NCBI RefSeq assembly: GCF_011605345.1 | Contig: NZ_JAAOXM010000022.1 | Span: 1-48,388, forward strand | Length of the DNA stretch: 48,388 bases | Origin: Burkholderia sp. D-99 | GTDB taxonomy: Bacteria; Pseudomonadota; Gammaproteobacteria; Burkholderiales; Burkholderiaceae | Reading direction: 5' to 3' | Part shown: positions 7,760 through 15,569 of the stretch, piece after piece | Layout: every line of letters begins with the position of its first letter | Position numbering within the stretch: the stretch's first letter is position 1 | Position numbers and translations under genes: made by a program | Notes under the pieces: model-generated | Told to the model about the DNA's origin: nothing | The model's database searches: none | The model's input: the letters and a program-made list of their open reading frames with translations, nothing else

Positions 7760-8677
7760 CTACCTTGCCCGGCCCGCCCTGCCCTTCGTCGCGGGCGCCG
7801 CCTCCCCGAGCCGTTCCGCGAGAAACCCGATGAACGTGCGCAGCGTGACGAATCCTTCCCGATGCTGCGGGAACACCGCGTTGAGCGTGATCGGCGACGG
7901 CGCGTACGCGTCGAGCACCGGCACGAGCGCGCCGCTGTCGAGCGCCGCGCCGACGATGAAGTGCGGCAGCAGCGCGATGCCGAGCCCCGCGATCGCCGCG
8001 TCGCGCACCACTTCGCCGTTGTTCGCGACCAGCGGCCCCTGCACGTCGAACGTGCGCGCCGCGCCGTCGACGCGGAATTCCCAGCCGATGCGCCGCTCGC
8101 GCCCGTACAGCAGGCACGTGTGGCCGGCGAGATCCGCCGGCGTCTGCGGCGTGCCCTGCCGCTTCAGATAGGCCGGGCTCGCGCACGCGATCATCCGCCA
8201 TGCGCCGAGCGGCCGCGCGATCAGCGTCGAATCCTCGAGCGAGCCGATCCGCAGCACGAGATCGAAGCCCTCGCCGATCAGGTCGACCCGCCGGTCGGTC
8301 AGGTCGAGGTTCAGCCGCACGGCCGGGTGCGCGGACAGGAATTCGGCGATCAGCGGCGACACGTGCGTGATCCCGAACGACAGCGGCGCGCTGATCTTCA
8401 GCGACCCGTGCAACTCGGTGCTGCGCACCGACATCGCCTGCTCGGCGTCGGCGATCTCCGCGAGGATCCGCTGCGCGCGCGCGTAAAACTCCTGCCCCGA
8501 TTCGGTCACCGCGAGATTGCGCGTGTTGCGATGCAGAAGCCGCACGCCGAGCGACGCCTCCAGCGCCATCGTGCGCCGGCTGACGAACTGCTTGGACAGC
8601 ATCAGTTGATCGGCCGCCGCCGTGAAGCTGCCCGCATCGACCGTCGCGACGAAGATTCTCAGATCGTTGAGTTCCAT
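7760..8677 (-). CDS. LysR-family transcriptional regulator
   Basis: About 305 residues. The N-terminal LysR helix-turn-helix spans roughly 15-60 (SFTAAADQLMLSKQFVSRR) and is followed by the linker helix and the substrate-binding fold. I chose ATG 8677 because GGAG lies eight bases before it. A GTG three codons upstream (8686) is also open. The sequence resembles the group of LysR proteins that end in an Arg/Ala-rich tail and control oxidative or aromatic-related genes. It is divergent from the pirin gene, with a small dyad between, so pirin and perhaps wrbA are its likely targets. Confidence 0.9.
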   Translation of the reverse strand: MELNDLRIFVATVDAGSFTAAADQLMLSKQFVSRRTMALEASLGVRLLHRNTRNLAVTESGQEFYARAQRILAEIADAEQAMSVRSTELHGSLKISAPLSFGITHVSPLIAEFLSAHPAVRLNLDLTDRRVDLIGEGFDLVLRIGSLEDSTLIARPLGAWRMIACASPAYLKRQGTPQTPADLAGHTCLLYGRERRIGWEFRVDGAARTFDVQGPLVANNGEVVRDAAIAGLGIALLPHFIVGAALDSGALVPVLDAYAPSPITLNAVFPQHREGFVTLRTFIGFLAERLGEAAPATKGRAGRAR

Positions 8678-8724
8678 ATTATCCACTCCATAGCGACAGT
8701 CATTATCTCCACGGCCATTTATTT

Positions 8725-8739
8725 GTCAAATCGATTGAC
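8725..8739. promoter_or_regulatory. Candidate LysR box between lysR and pirin
   Basis: GTCAA and TTGAC arms flank ATCGA in the 128-base divergent region. The size and symmetry fit a LysR-type recognition half-site pair, but the arms are only five bases. Confidence 0.45.
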
Positions 8740-8805
8740 CTAAGATTCATCTCAACGAACGGCCGGTCCCACTTCCGAGGTCCGGCGTCTTGAGGAACAA
8801 AAATC

Positions 8806-9531
<726 letters not shown>

Positions 9532-9548
9532 CGCCCGTTCGGGAAACC

Positions 9549-9575
9549 GGGCCCCGCTGAATGCGGGGCCCTTTT
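9549..9575 (+). terminator. Factor-independent terminator after pirin
   Basis: A perfect nine-base stem, GGGCCCCGC and GCGGGGCCC, with a five-base loop is followed directly by TTTT. It lies between the pirin stop and the wrbA ribosome binding site, so it would end or attenuate transcription into wrbA. Confidence 0.85.
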
Positions 9576-9592
9576 AATCGGAGATTCGCAAC

Positions 9593-10195
9593 ATGGCCAA
9601 GGTACTCGTTCTTTACTACTCGTCCTACGGGCACGTCGAAACGATGGCGCAGCACATCGCGGAAGGCGCGAAGTCGGTGCCCGGCGTCGAGGTCACGCTC
9701 AAGCGCGTGCCGGAAACGATTCCCGTCGACCAGGCCCGCGCGATCGGCGTGAAGGTCGACCAGGCCGCACCGGTCGCGACGGTGGACGAACTCCCCGAAT
9801 ACGACGCAATCATCTTCGGCACGCCGACCCGCTTCGGCAACATGGCCGGCCAGATGCGCACGTTCCTCGACCAGACAGGCGGCCTGTGGATGAAGGGCGC
9901 GCTCGTCGGCAAGATCGGCAGCGTGTTCGCGTCGACCGGCACGCAGCACGGCGGCCAGGAAACGACGATCACGTCGTTCCACACGACGCTCCTGCACCAG
10001 GGGATGGTGATCGTGGGCGTGCCGTATGCGTGCAGCGGCCTCGTCAACATGAGCGAAATCACCGGCGGCACGCCGTACGGCGCCACCACGCTCGCAGGCG
10101 CGGACGGCAGCCGCCAGCCGAGCGCGAACGAGCTCGACATCGCACGCTACCAGGGCAAGCACGTCGCGGAACTCGCGAGCAAGCTCGCGTCGTAA
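9593..10195 (+). CDS. wrbA: NAD(P)H:quinone oxidoreductase WrbA
   Basis: 200 residues, the normal WrbA length. The flavodoxin-like FMN site VLYYSSYGHVETMA is at 5-18. The family's GTPTRFGNMAGQMRTFLDQTGGLW segment follows in shortened form around residues 77-100, and the GSVFASTGTQHGGQE loop is present. It reduces quinones by two electrons, avoiding semiquinone formation, and acts as a tetramer in the cytoplasm. A GGAG site precedes the ATG. It lies downstream of the pirin gene across a terminator, so it may have some promoter of its own or depend on read-through. Confidence 0.96.
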   Translation: MAKVLVLYYSSYGHVETMAQHIAEGAKSVPGVEVTLKRVPETIPVDQARAIGVKVDQAAPVATVDELPEYDAIIFGTPTRFGNMAGQMRTFLDQTGGLWMKGALVGKIGSVFASTGTQHGGQETTITSFHTTLLHQGMVIVGVPYACSGLVNMSEITGGTPYGATTLAGADGSRQPSANELDIARYQGKHVAELASKLAS

Positions 10196-10221
10196 CGCGC
10201 CGCCTGCGCGGCCCCGCACAC

Positions 10222-10258
10222 GCGCAAACGGCGCCGGTCGACCCGGCGCCGTTTGCGC
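10222..10258. terminator. Long bidirectional hairpin between wrbA and a convergent gene
   Basis: Perfect sixteen-base arms (left 10222-10237, right 10243-10258) surround a five-base loop in the short gap between convergent genes. Each outer stem half carries TTT or AAA but there is no separate T tract. The position strongly suggests a shared terminator. Confidence 0.8.
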
Positions 10259-10277
10259 TGTGCCCGGCGCCCGGCCG

Positions 10278-10583
10278 TTACTGGCCCGACGCCGGGGCGG
10301 CCGGCGCCGCCTTCGTCGCGGGCGCCTTCGGTGCGGCGTTCTGCGGGTAGTTGCTCTGGTCGTTGGTCAGCCGGTAGCCGCTGCCCGTGCCGATCGCCTT
10401 CAGGTCCGACGCGTGCCGCGCCCGGGCGGCCTTGCGGGCCGCCTTCTTCTGCGCCTTGTCGACCTGCTTCTGCGTCGGCGCGGACGCCGGATCCTGCGCG
10501 TATGCCGCCGGCGCGGCGGTCAACAGCAGACCGAACGACGCCGTTACTGCTACTGCCACCGAAACCACGCGAGACTTCTTCAT
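10278..10583 (-). CDS. Small secreted protein, Ala/Lys-rich
   Basis: 101 residues from ATG 10583, which has AAGGAG upstream. A clear signal peptide (MKKSRVVSVAVAVTASFG, ending near AAYA-QD) is followed by a very basic, helix-prone stretch (KAQKKAARKAARARHASD), a short conserved-looking core (GTGSGYRLTNDQSNYPQN) and an Ala/Pro/Lys tail. It resembles the many short periplasmic proteins of Burkholderia with a charged coil, but I do not recognise a defined function. It is convergent with wrbA and shares its terminator. Confidence 0.75.
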   Translation of the reverse strand: MKKSRVVSVAVAVTASFGLLLTAAPAAYAQDPASAPTQKQVDKAQKKAARKAARARHASDLKAIGTGSGYRLTNDQSNYPQNAAPKAPATKAAPAAPASGQ

Positions 10584-10815
10584 GGCCGGATCTCCTTGTC
10601 GATTGTTGGTTGTGGGTAGGACACCGGCGCGCACACGACCGCTTGCGACAACGGCGCCGATGCAACGTTAGCCGAACAGTATGCACTTGTCCCTGTGCGT
10701 TCCTGAATTCTCCCGATAACGGCCACGATACGTGCGCACCGCGTACGCCGTCGTTCCGGCGCCTCGCCTGCGCCATCAGGGAAACCGATAACCCGGCCTC
10801 TGGCCCGGCCGGCGC

Positions 10816-11550
10816 TCAGACCCAGCGCGACAGCACCGGCAGCAGGATCGGCACGACGAAAGCCGTCAGCACGCCGTTCAGCCCCATCCCGAGCCCGGCG
10901 AACGCACCGGCCTCCTCGCTGACCTGGAACGCGCGCGCGGTGCCGATCCCGTGCGACGCGACGCCGAGCGCGAACCCGCGCACCGCCGGTTCGTCGACGC
11001 GCAGCACGTTGAGGATCCCGCGCGCGCACACGGCCCCGAAGATCCCGGTCGAGATCACGAGCACGGCGGTGAGCGAAGGAATGCCGCCGATTTCCGCCGC
11101 GACGGCCATCGCGATCGGCGTCGTCGCCGATTTCGGTGCAAGCGACGCGATCGTCTGGTGCGACGCCCCGAACAGCGCCGCAATGCCGACCGCCGACACG
11201 ATCGCGGTCAGCGAGCCCGCGAGCAGGCCGACCAGCAGCGGCACCGCGGCGCGGCGCAGCTTCGACCACTGACGGTACAGCGGCAGCGCGAGCGCGACAG
11301 TCGCGGGGCCGAGCAGGAAGTGGACGAACTGCGCGCCTTCGAAATACGTCGGATACGGCGTGTGCGTGATCGTCAGCAGCACCACGATCAGCGCGACCGC
11401 GATCAGCACCGGGTTCGCGAGCGGGTTGAAGCGCGCCCGCGCATAGACGCCCTGCGCGAACAGATAGGCGATCAGCGTGATGGTCAGGCCCAGCAACGGG
11501 CTCGCGGCGAGATAGACCCAGATCGCGCCGAGTTTCGGAAAGGCCGTCAT
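10816..11550 (-). CDS. lrgB: LrgB/CidB-family membrane protein
   Basis: 244 residues, all strongly hydrophobic with several membrane segments and the LrgB-family pattern PKSATTPIAMAVA, then GIGTARAFQVSEEAGAFAGL near the C-terminus. Members work with LrgA/CidA holin-like proteins and are linked to murein hydrolase export, programmed lysis and, in some species, pyruvate or glycolate transport. Its start overlaps the lrgA stop by four bases (ATGA), so the two are translationally coupled. The frame stays open far upstream through a tandem repeat, but that extension is an artefact of the repeat. Confidence 0.93.
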   Translation of the reverse strand: MTAFPKLGAIWVYLAASPLLGLTITLIAYLFAQGVYARARFNPLANPVLIAVALIVVLLTITHTPYPTYFEGAQFVHFLLGPATVALALPLYRQWSKLRRAAVPLLVGLLAGSLTAIVSAVGIAALFGASHQTIASLAPKSATTPIAMAVAAEIGGIPSLTAVLVISTGIFGAVCARGILNVLRVDEPAVRGFALGVASHGIGTARAFQVSEEAGAFAGLGMGLNGVLTAFVVPILLPVLSRWV

Positions 11551-11918
11551 GGCGTGCCCTCCGCCGCACCGCCCGCGCGCCGCTGGCGCCGCAGCAGCGC
11601 ACGCGTGACGAGCGCCGTCACGGCGATCGCGAGCGTGGTACTGACGGCCAGTGCAACGACGACCGCGAGCGCATCGCCGCGCACGCGGTCGGCCGACACC
11701 ATGATGCCGACGCCGGCCGGCACGAACAGCAGCGACAGGTGGCGCAGCAGCTCGAGCGCGGTCGGCTCGATCGCGTCGGCCACTTGCGGGCGCAGCATCA
11801 CGAAGCCGAACAGCAGCAGCATGCCTATCACGGGGCCCGGCACCGGCAGGCCGAACAGATAGGACACACCTTCCCCGAGACACTGGAAGGTGAGCAAGAC
11901 CGCAAACGCCTGCAGCAT
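11547..11918 (-). CDS. lrgA: LrgA/CidA-family holin-like protein
   Basis: 123 residues with four hydrophobic segments. The family motifs PVPGPVIGMLLLF and LSLLFVPAGVGIM are clear. LrgA proteins are small inner-membrane proteins thought to oligomerise like phage holins and to act with LrgB. The ATG at 11918 is preceded by GGGAGAAG. The frame is open further upstream, through a heptamer repeat, but those residues are Arg/Pro/His-rich and not part of the family. It is first in a two-gene operon. Confidence 0.93.
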   Translation of the reverse strand: MLQAFAVLLTFQCLGEGVSYLFGLPVPGPVIGMLLLFGFVMLRPQVADAIEPTALELLRHLSLLFVPAGVGIMVSADRVRGDALAVVVALAVSTTLAIAVTALVTRALLRRQRRAGGAAEGTP

Positions 11919-12162
11919 GAAGCGCTTCTCCCGAAGGTGGCTGCGCTGCCCGGCGGCTGCGCGACCGATGGCCGGCGGCTTGCGGCGCCGGCGTGGACGA
12001 TACGCGCGATCGTACCAACAATGCCCGCGGCGCGGGGCTTCGCGGGCGCCGGGGCCACCGCCACGCGGTGCAGCACCGCGCAAAGCCGGCGTTGCGGCGC
12101 GGTTCGTGAAGGAGATCGTGTTGCCGAACCGGGACGGAAAATCGCGGACGGTCGGAGCGCGC

Positions 12163-12225
12163 GGTGTGCGGTGTGCGGTGTGCGGTGTGCGGTGTGCGGT
12201 GTGCGGTGTGCGGTGTGCGGTGTGC
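12163..12225. repeat. Heptanucleotide tandem repeat (GGTGTGC)9
   Basis: Nine perfect copies of GGTGTGC, 63 bases in all, begin about 245 bases upstream of the lrgA ATG. Perfect short repeats of this length commonly vary in copy number by slipped-strand pairing. Copy changes here would alter promoter or leader spacing, not a coding frame, unless an unrecognised gene crosses it. Confidence 0.97.
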
Positions 12226-12266
12226 AAGCCGCCACATTCGCCCGACTCGCCCGCCGCATGCAACAA

Positions 12267-12286
12267 AGGCGGGCATGTGCCCGCCT
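12267..12286 (-). terminator. Terminator-like hairpin after the esterase gene
   Basis: Perfect nine-base arms AGGCGGGCA and TGCCCGCCT are separated by two bases. Read on the minus strand, the second arm runs into TTGTTG, giving a modest U-rich tail. It follows the larger hairpin at 12301-12332. Confidence 0.7.
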
Positions 12287-12300
12287 CGTCGTCGCAAGCA

Positions 12301-12332
12301 CTCGCGCTGCCCCGTCTCGTGGGCAGCGCGAG
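12301..12332 (-). terminator. Twelve-base-stem hairpin after the esterase gene
   Basis: Perfect arms CTCGCGCTGCCC and GGGCAGCGCGAG flank an eight-base loop, 14 bases past the esterase stop. There is no T tract, so it may act with the second hairpin downstream. Confidence 0.6.
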
Positions 12333-12346
12333 CCTGAACCCACCGC

Positions 12347-13381
12347 TTACTTCAGCCGCGTCGCGATTTCATTCGCCATCGCCCTCATCGCGGCCTTGGT
12401 CGGCGCATCGTCGGCCAGTGCGTTCAGCAAACCGAAATCATGGATCGTGCCGTCGTAGCGCGTGGTCGTCGCGTCGACGCCGGCCGCGTCGAGCTTGCGT
12501 CCATACGCTTCGCCTTCGTCACGCAGCACGTCGAACTGCGCGACCTGGATCAGCGCGGGCGGCAGGCCCTTCAACTGCGCGGTGCTCGCGCGCAGCGGCG
12601 ACGCGTAGATCTCGTTGCGTTGCGCTTCGTTCTTCGTATAGGCGTCCCAGAACCACTTCATCATCGGCCGCGTCAGGAAGTGCCCTTGCTGATACGCGTT
12701 GTACGAACCCGTGTTGAAGTTGTGGTCCGTGACCGGCCACATCAGCCCCTGGAAGCGGATCGCGGGGCCACCCTTGTCCTTCGCCATCAGCGCCACCACG
12801 GCCGCCATGTTCCCGCCGACGCTGTTGCCGACCACCGCGAGGCGGCTGCCGTCGACGCCGATCTCCGCGCCATGCGCGGCCACCCACTTCGTCGCCGCAT
12901 ACGCCTGGTTGATCGCGACCGGATAATGCGCTTCCGGCGACGGCGTGTAGTTCACGAACACCGCAACGGCCCCCGATTGCACGACGAGATCGCGCACGAG
13001 GCGTTCATGCGTCGGAAAATCGCCGAGCACCCAGCCGCCGCCGTGAATGAACACGAACACCGGCAGCGTGCCCGTCGCGCCTTGCGGGCGGACGATCGTG
13101 ACCGGTACGGACAAGCCGTCCTGTTCGATCGTGCGGTTCGACACGTCGATACCCGACAGGTCGACCTTCGCGCCGTTCTGCGCATCGACCAGCACCTGGC
13201 GCGCCTTCGCGGGGCTCAGCGTTTCGAGGCCCGGGCCCTTCTGGCCGTTCAGCGCGGCAAGGAAGGTGCTCGTCGTCGTATCGGGACGGACGGCATCGGC
13301 GCCGGCGGCGAATGCGGTAGTCGTGGCGGACAGTGCAGTGGCGACGGCGGCAGCGATCAGCAGCGGCTTGACGATCTTCAT
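12347..13381 (-). CDS. Secreted alpha/beta hydrolase, hormone-sensitive-lipase type esterase
   Basis: 344 residues. A signal peptide ends near TAFA-AG (residue 26). The oxyanion-hole motif HGGG is at 113-116. The nucleophile elbow GNSVGG has S187, where most family members read GDSAGG. Probable triad partners are D284 (QFDVL) and H314 (IHDFG). The protein should hydrolyse short-chain esters in the periplasm or outside the cell. The ATG at 13381 has AAGGAAC upstream. It follows ohr by 58 bases in the same direction, so it probably shares the TetR-controlled promoter. An esterase with a peroxidase suggests handling of lipid peroxides or peroxyesters, by inference. Confidence 0.9.
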   Translation of the reverse strand: MKIVKPLLIAAAVATALSATTTAFAAGADAVRPDTTTSTFLAALNGQKGPGLETLSPAKARQVLVDAQNGAKVDLSGIDVSNRTIEQDGLSVPVTIVRPQGATGTLPVFVFIHGGGWVLGDFPTHERLVRDLVVQSGAVAVFVNYTPSPEAHYPVAINQAYAATKWVAAHGAEIGVDGSRLAVVGNSVGGNMAAVVALMAKDKGGPAIRFQGLMWPVTDHNFNTGSYNAYQQGHFLTRPMMKWFWDAYTKNEAQRNEIYASPLRASTAQLKGLPPALIQVAQFDVLRDEGEAYGRKLDAAGVDATTTRYDGTIHDFGLLNALADDAPTKAAMRAMANEIATRLK

Positions 13382-13439
13382 GATGGTGTTCCTTGGCTTC
13401 AACCGGTGAATGATGATGGATGATTCGATGTGCGATCGA

Positions 13440-13865
13440 TCAGGCAAGCGTGAGCGTGACGTCGATGTTGCCGCGCGTCGCGTTCGAATACGGGCACACG
13501 AGGTGCGCGCGGTCGATGAGCGTTTGCGCGATGTCGCGATCGAGGCCCGGCAGCGAGATCTTCAGTTCGACTTCGATGCCGAAGCCGTTCGGGATCGCAC
13601 CGATGCCGACGCTGCCTTCGATGGATGCGTCCGCGGGCATCGCGATCTTGTCGCGGGCCGCGACGAACTTCATCGCGCCGATGAAGCACGCGCTGTAGCC
13701 GGCGGCGAACAGTTGTTCGGGGTTCGCGCCTGCGCCGCCCGCGCCGCCGAGCTCGCGCGGCGTGGTCAGCTTCAGGTCGAGGTTGCTCTCGGGCACCGTG
13801 GCGCGGCCGTCGCGGCCGCCTGTGGCTTTTGCATGGGCGCGGTACAGCACTTTTTCGATCGACAT
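13440..13865 (-). CDS. ohr: Organic hydroperoxide resistance protein (Ohr/OsmC family)
   Basis: 141 residues, the standard Ohr length. Both redox cysteines are present: C60 in GYSACFIGA and C124 in HLVCPYSNATRGN. The conserved arginine near position 18 is also present. Ohr reduces organic and lipid hydroperoxides in the cytoplasm using lipoylated proteins. AAGGAG precedes the ATG. The promoter region carries two copies of a palindrome also found in front of the adjacent TetR-type gene, so control here is by a TetR protein rather than the usual MarR-type OhrR. Confidence 0.96.
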   Translation of the reverse strand: MSIEKVLYRAHAKATGGRDGRATVPESNLDLKLTTPRELGGAGGAGANPEQLFAAGYSACFIGAMKFVAARDKIAMPADASIEGSVGIGAIPNGFGIEVELKISLPGLDRDIAQTLIDRAHLVCPYSNATRGNIDVTLTLA

Positions 13866-13952
13866 GACAGACTCCTTTTCAACAAATGAATGAAACAGCC
13901 TTCGAACCGGGGACCGCGTGCCGACAGCCTTGCTGCCGGCGTTGCGCTTATT

Positions 13953-13968
13953 TATCTACTCATAGATA
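13953..13968. promoter_or_regulatory. TetR operator copy 1, ohr promoter
   Basis: A sixteen-base dyad with arms TATCTA and TAGATA around CTCA, about 88 bases upstream of the ohr ATG. A larger symmetry, TTTATCTA with TAGATAAA, also covers 13951-13974. It is identical to the copy before the TetR gene. Confidence 0.88.
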
Positions 13969-14017
13969 GATAAACGTCCCCAAAAAATGCAGAGGGTTGA
14001 ACCATCTGCGCCAACAA

Positions 14018-14037
14018 TCTATCTACCTGAAGATAGA
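14018..14037. promoter_or_regulatory. TetR operator copy 2, between tetR and ohr
   Basis: Perfect seven-base arms TCTATCT and AGATAGA around six bases. Aligned with the other two copies it shares eleven of twelve arm bases. Its centre is 67 bases from copy 1. Confidence 0.8.
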
Positions 14038-14089
14038 CAAAGAGATCCAATAAAAAGGCGGCGAACCGCCTCGCTGCTTGCGCGCTCCG

Positions 14090-14656
14090 TCAGGACCGCG
14101 TTTTCCAGACGGCCTCGACATCCTCGAGGCGCGCCCGCGTATGAAACAACCGGCTGGCCAGCACACTGCCCTGGAACGCCGCGTACAACGTGCGCGCGGC
14201 CGTTTCGGGCTCACCGCTGAACTGCAACGTGCCTTCCTGCGCGCCCTGCGCCAGCAATTCCGCCAGCCAGCTCTCGTTGGCCTTGAAGAACGCCTGCACG
14301 GCCTGCCGCACGTTCTCCGGCAACGTTTCGATGTCGGCCGCGAGCATCCCGCACAGGCAGATCAGGTTGCCGTCGCCCAACGTGCGGCCGAACATCTTCG
14401 TGTACAGGCTCAGCTTCACGTCGGCCGGCAACGCCGGATCGATCGCCCGCATGGCCGAGAGGACCTCGTCGCTATAAACCGCCACCGCTTCCAGCACGAG
14501 GTCGTCCTTCGACGGGAAGTAATAGTGGATGCTCGACGTCTTCACGCCCACCAGGTCGGACAGGTCTCGGTAGCTGAAGCCGTTGTAACCGCGCAGCATC
14601 ATCAGCGTGATCGCGTGGTCGAGAATCTGTTCGCGGACGGTCGGTTTCGTTTCCAT
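14090..14656 (-). CDS. TetR-family repressor of the ohr-esterase operon and itself
   Basis: 188 residues. The N-terminal TetR helix-turn-helix lies at about 27-52 (FSYRDLSDLVGVKTSSIHYYF), and the rest is the ligand domain. A CLCG motif around residues 100-103 (LICLCGMLAAD) gives two cysteines close together. In NemR-like TetR proteins cysteines sense electrophiles or peroxide, so this pair is a plausible redox switch. An operator identical to one in the ohr promoter sits twelve bases before its ATG, indicating autoregulation. Direction and spacing place it directly upstream of ohr on the same strand. Confidence 0.92.
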   Translation of the reverse strand: METKPTVREQILDHAITLMMLRGYNGFSYRDLSDLVGVKTSSIHYYFPSKDDLVLEAVAVYSDEVLSAMRAIDPALPADVKLSLYTKMFGRTLGDGNLICLCGMLAADIETLPENVRQAVQAFFKANESWLAELLAQGAQEGTLQFSGEPETAARTLYAAFQGSVLASRLFHTRARLEDVEAVWKTRS

Positions 14657-14667
14657 GGAGCGAACTT

Positions 14668-14683
14668 TATCTACTCATAGATA
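14668..14683. promoter_or_regulatory. TetR operator copy 3, tetR promoter
   Basis: Identical sixteen-base dyad TATCTA, CTCA, TAGATA. It ends twelve bases upstream of the TetR ATG at 14656, a position expected to give negative autoregulation. Confidence 0.88.
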
Positions 14684-14824
14684 GACAGTCAAGGGATTTT
14701 TTTGGGGCGCGATATGCGCCCTGTCCAGCGCCCTACCCGCGCTCGCCCTCCAATGGCTGCCCAACGCATGCGCCCGGCTTGGAAAGCGTCCGAACCGGCG
14801 TACGTCAAACAGGCACCGTCATGC

Positions 14825-15421
14825 TCACTGCGGCTTCAACATCCGCTGAATGATCGTCCGCAACATCGCGCGATGCGCGCGCGGCTTGAACCCCGGCTCG
14901 AACACGACCCGCCCGACCGCGCCTTCCGCGAGCGCGAGCAGCCAGGTCGCGACAAGATCGGGCTTCAGGCTGCCGTCTATCTTCCCTTGCGCCACACCGC
15001 GCTTGATCAGCGCGACCATCCGCCCTTTCACCTGCGCCTCGTTCGCCGCGAACAGCGCGGCAACATCGGGATTGCGCGTCGCTTCCGCCGCCGTCTCGAT
15101 GCTGATGCGCGCATAGACGGGATCGCTCGACAGTTCCATCAACGCCAGTGCGATCTCCTCGATCGCGGCCAGCGCGTCGTCGGCGTCCGCATGCCGCGCG
15201 AACAGGTCGGCCATCTCGCGCTGGTCGTCCTGCGCGATCGCCTCGATGATCGCCGCCTTCGTCGGGAAATAATGAAACAGGTTGCCGGGGCTCATGCCGG
15301 CCGCCTTGCAGATCGCGGCCGTGGACGTCGCATGGAAGCCGTCGCGCGCAAAACACTCGATCGCGGCATCCAGGATCTGGCGCCGCTTCGCTTCCACTCT
15401 TTCAGGGTCGATCTTTCTCAA
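14825..15421 (-). CDS. TetR-family transcriptional regulator
   Basis: 198 residues. The TetR DNA-binding domain covers about 15-60 (ECFARDGFHATSTAAICKAA, then GMSPGNLFHYF), with a C-terminal ligand domain resembling BetI/AcrR-type regulators. The start codon read from the sequence is TTG at 15419-15421, supported by GGAG six bases upstream; no ATG is better placed. It is divergent from an alpha/beta hydrolase gene, with a small dyad between them, and is the likely regulator of that gene and perhaps the ABC exporter after it. Confidence 0.9.
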   Translation of the reverse strand: MRKIDPERVEAKRRQILDAAIECFARDGFHATSTAAICKAAGMSPGNLFHYFPTKAAIIEAIAQDDQREMADLFARHADADDALAAIEEIALALMELSSDPVYARISIETAAEATRNPDVAALFAANEAQVKGRMVALIKRGVAQGKIDGSLKPDLVATWLLALAEGAVGRVVFEPGFKPRAHRAMLRTIIQRMLKPQ

Positions 15422-15460
15422 CAGGCACTCCGTACTCGACGATGACTCAAATATTTATTA

Positions 15461-15472
15461 GACTAACCAGTC
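15461..15472. promoter_or_regulatory. Candidate TetR operator
   Basis: GACT and AGTC arms around AACC in the divergent region between the TetR gene and the hydrolase, within an A+T-richer segment. The flanks TA and GA extend the symmetry only partly. A reasonable but short TetR-type site. Confidence 0.5.
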
Positions 15473-15569
15473 GATCTATTATCGTGGCGATGCCCCGCAG
15501 GCGTCAAGGTAGCGTGCCGATGTCCGTGCCGCCTGCGACATCCGCTCACACCACCACACCGAGGGTCTC

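Larger units (their letters stand above)
11919..12346. other. lrgAB upstream region
   Basis: This 428-base gap holds the lrgA leader, nine heptamer copies, and two hairpins at its right end that probably terminate the esterase transcript. No additional gene is credible here; the open frames through it are kept open by the stop-free repeat. Confidence 0.6.

Noticed and set aside
12163..12225. CRISPR-like array
   Set aside because: The repeats are contiguous seven-base units without spacers.
10816..12297. A 493-residue N-terminally extended LrgB
   Set aside because: The extension crosses lrgA in another frame and the stop-free heptamer repeat, producing repeated His-Thr-Ala-His-Arg-Thr-Pro; the ATG overlapping the lrgA stop gives the normal family length.
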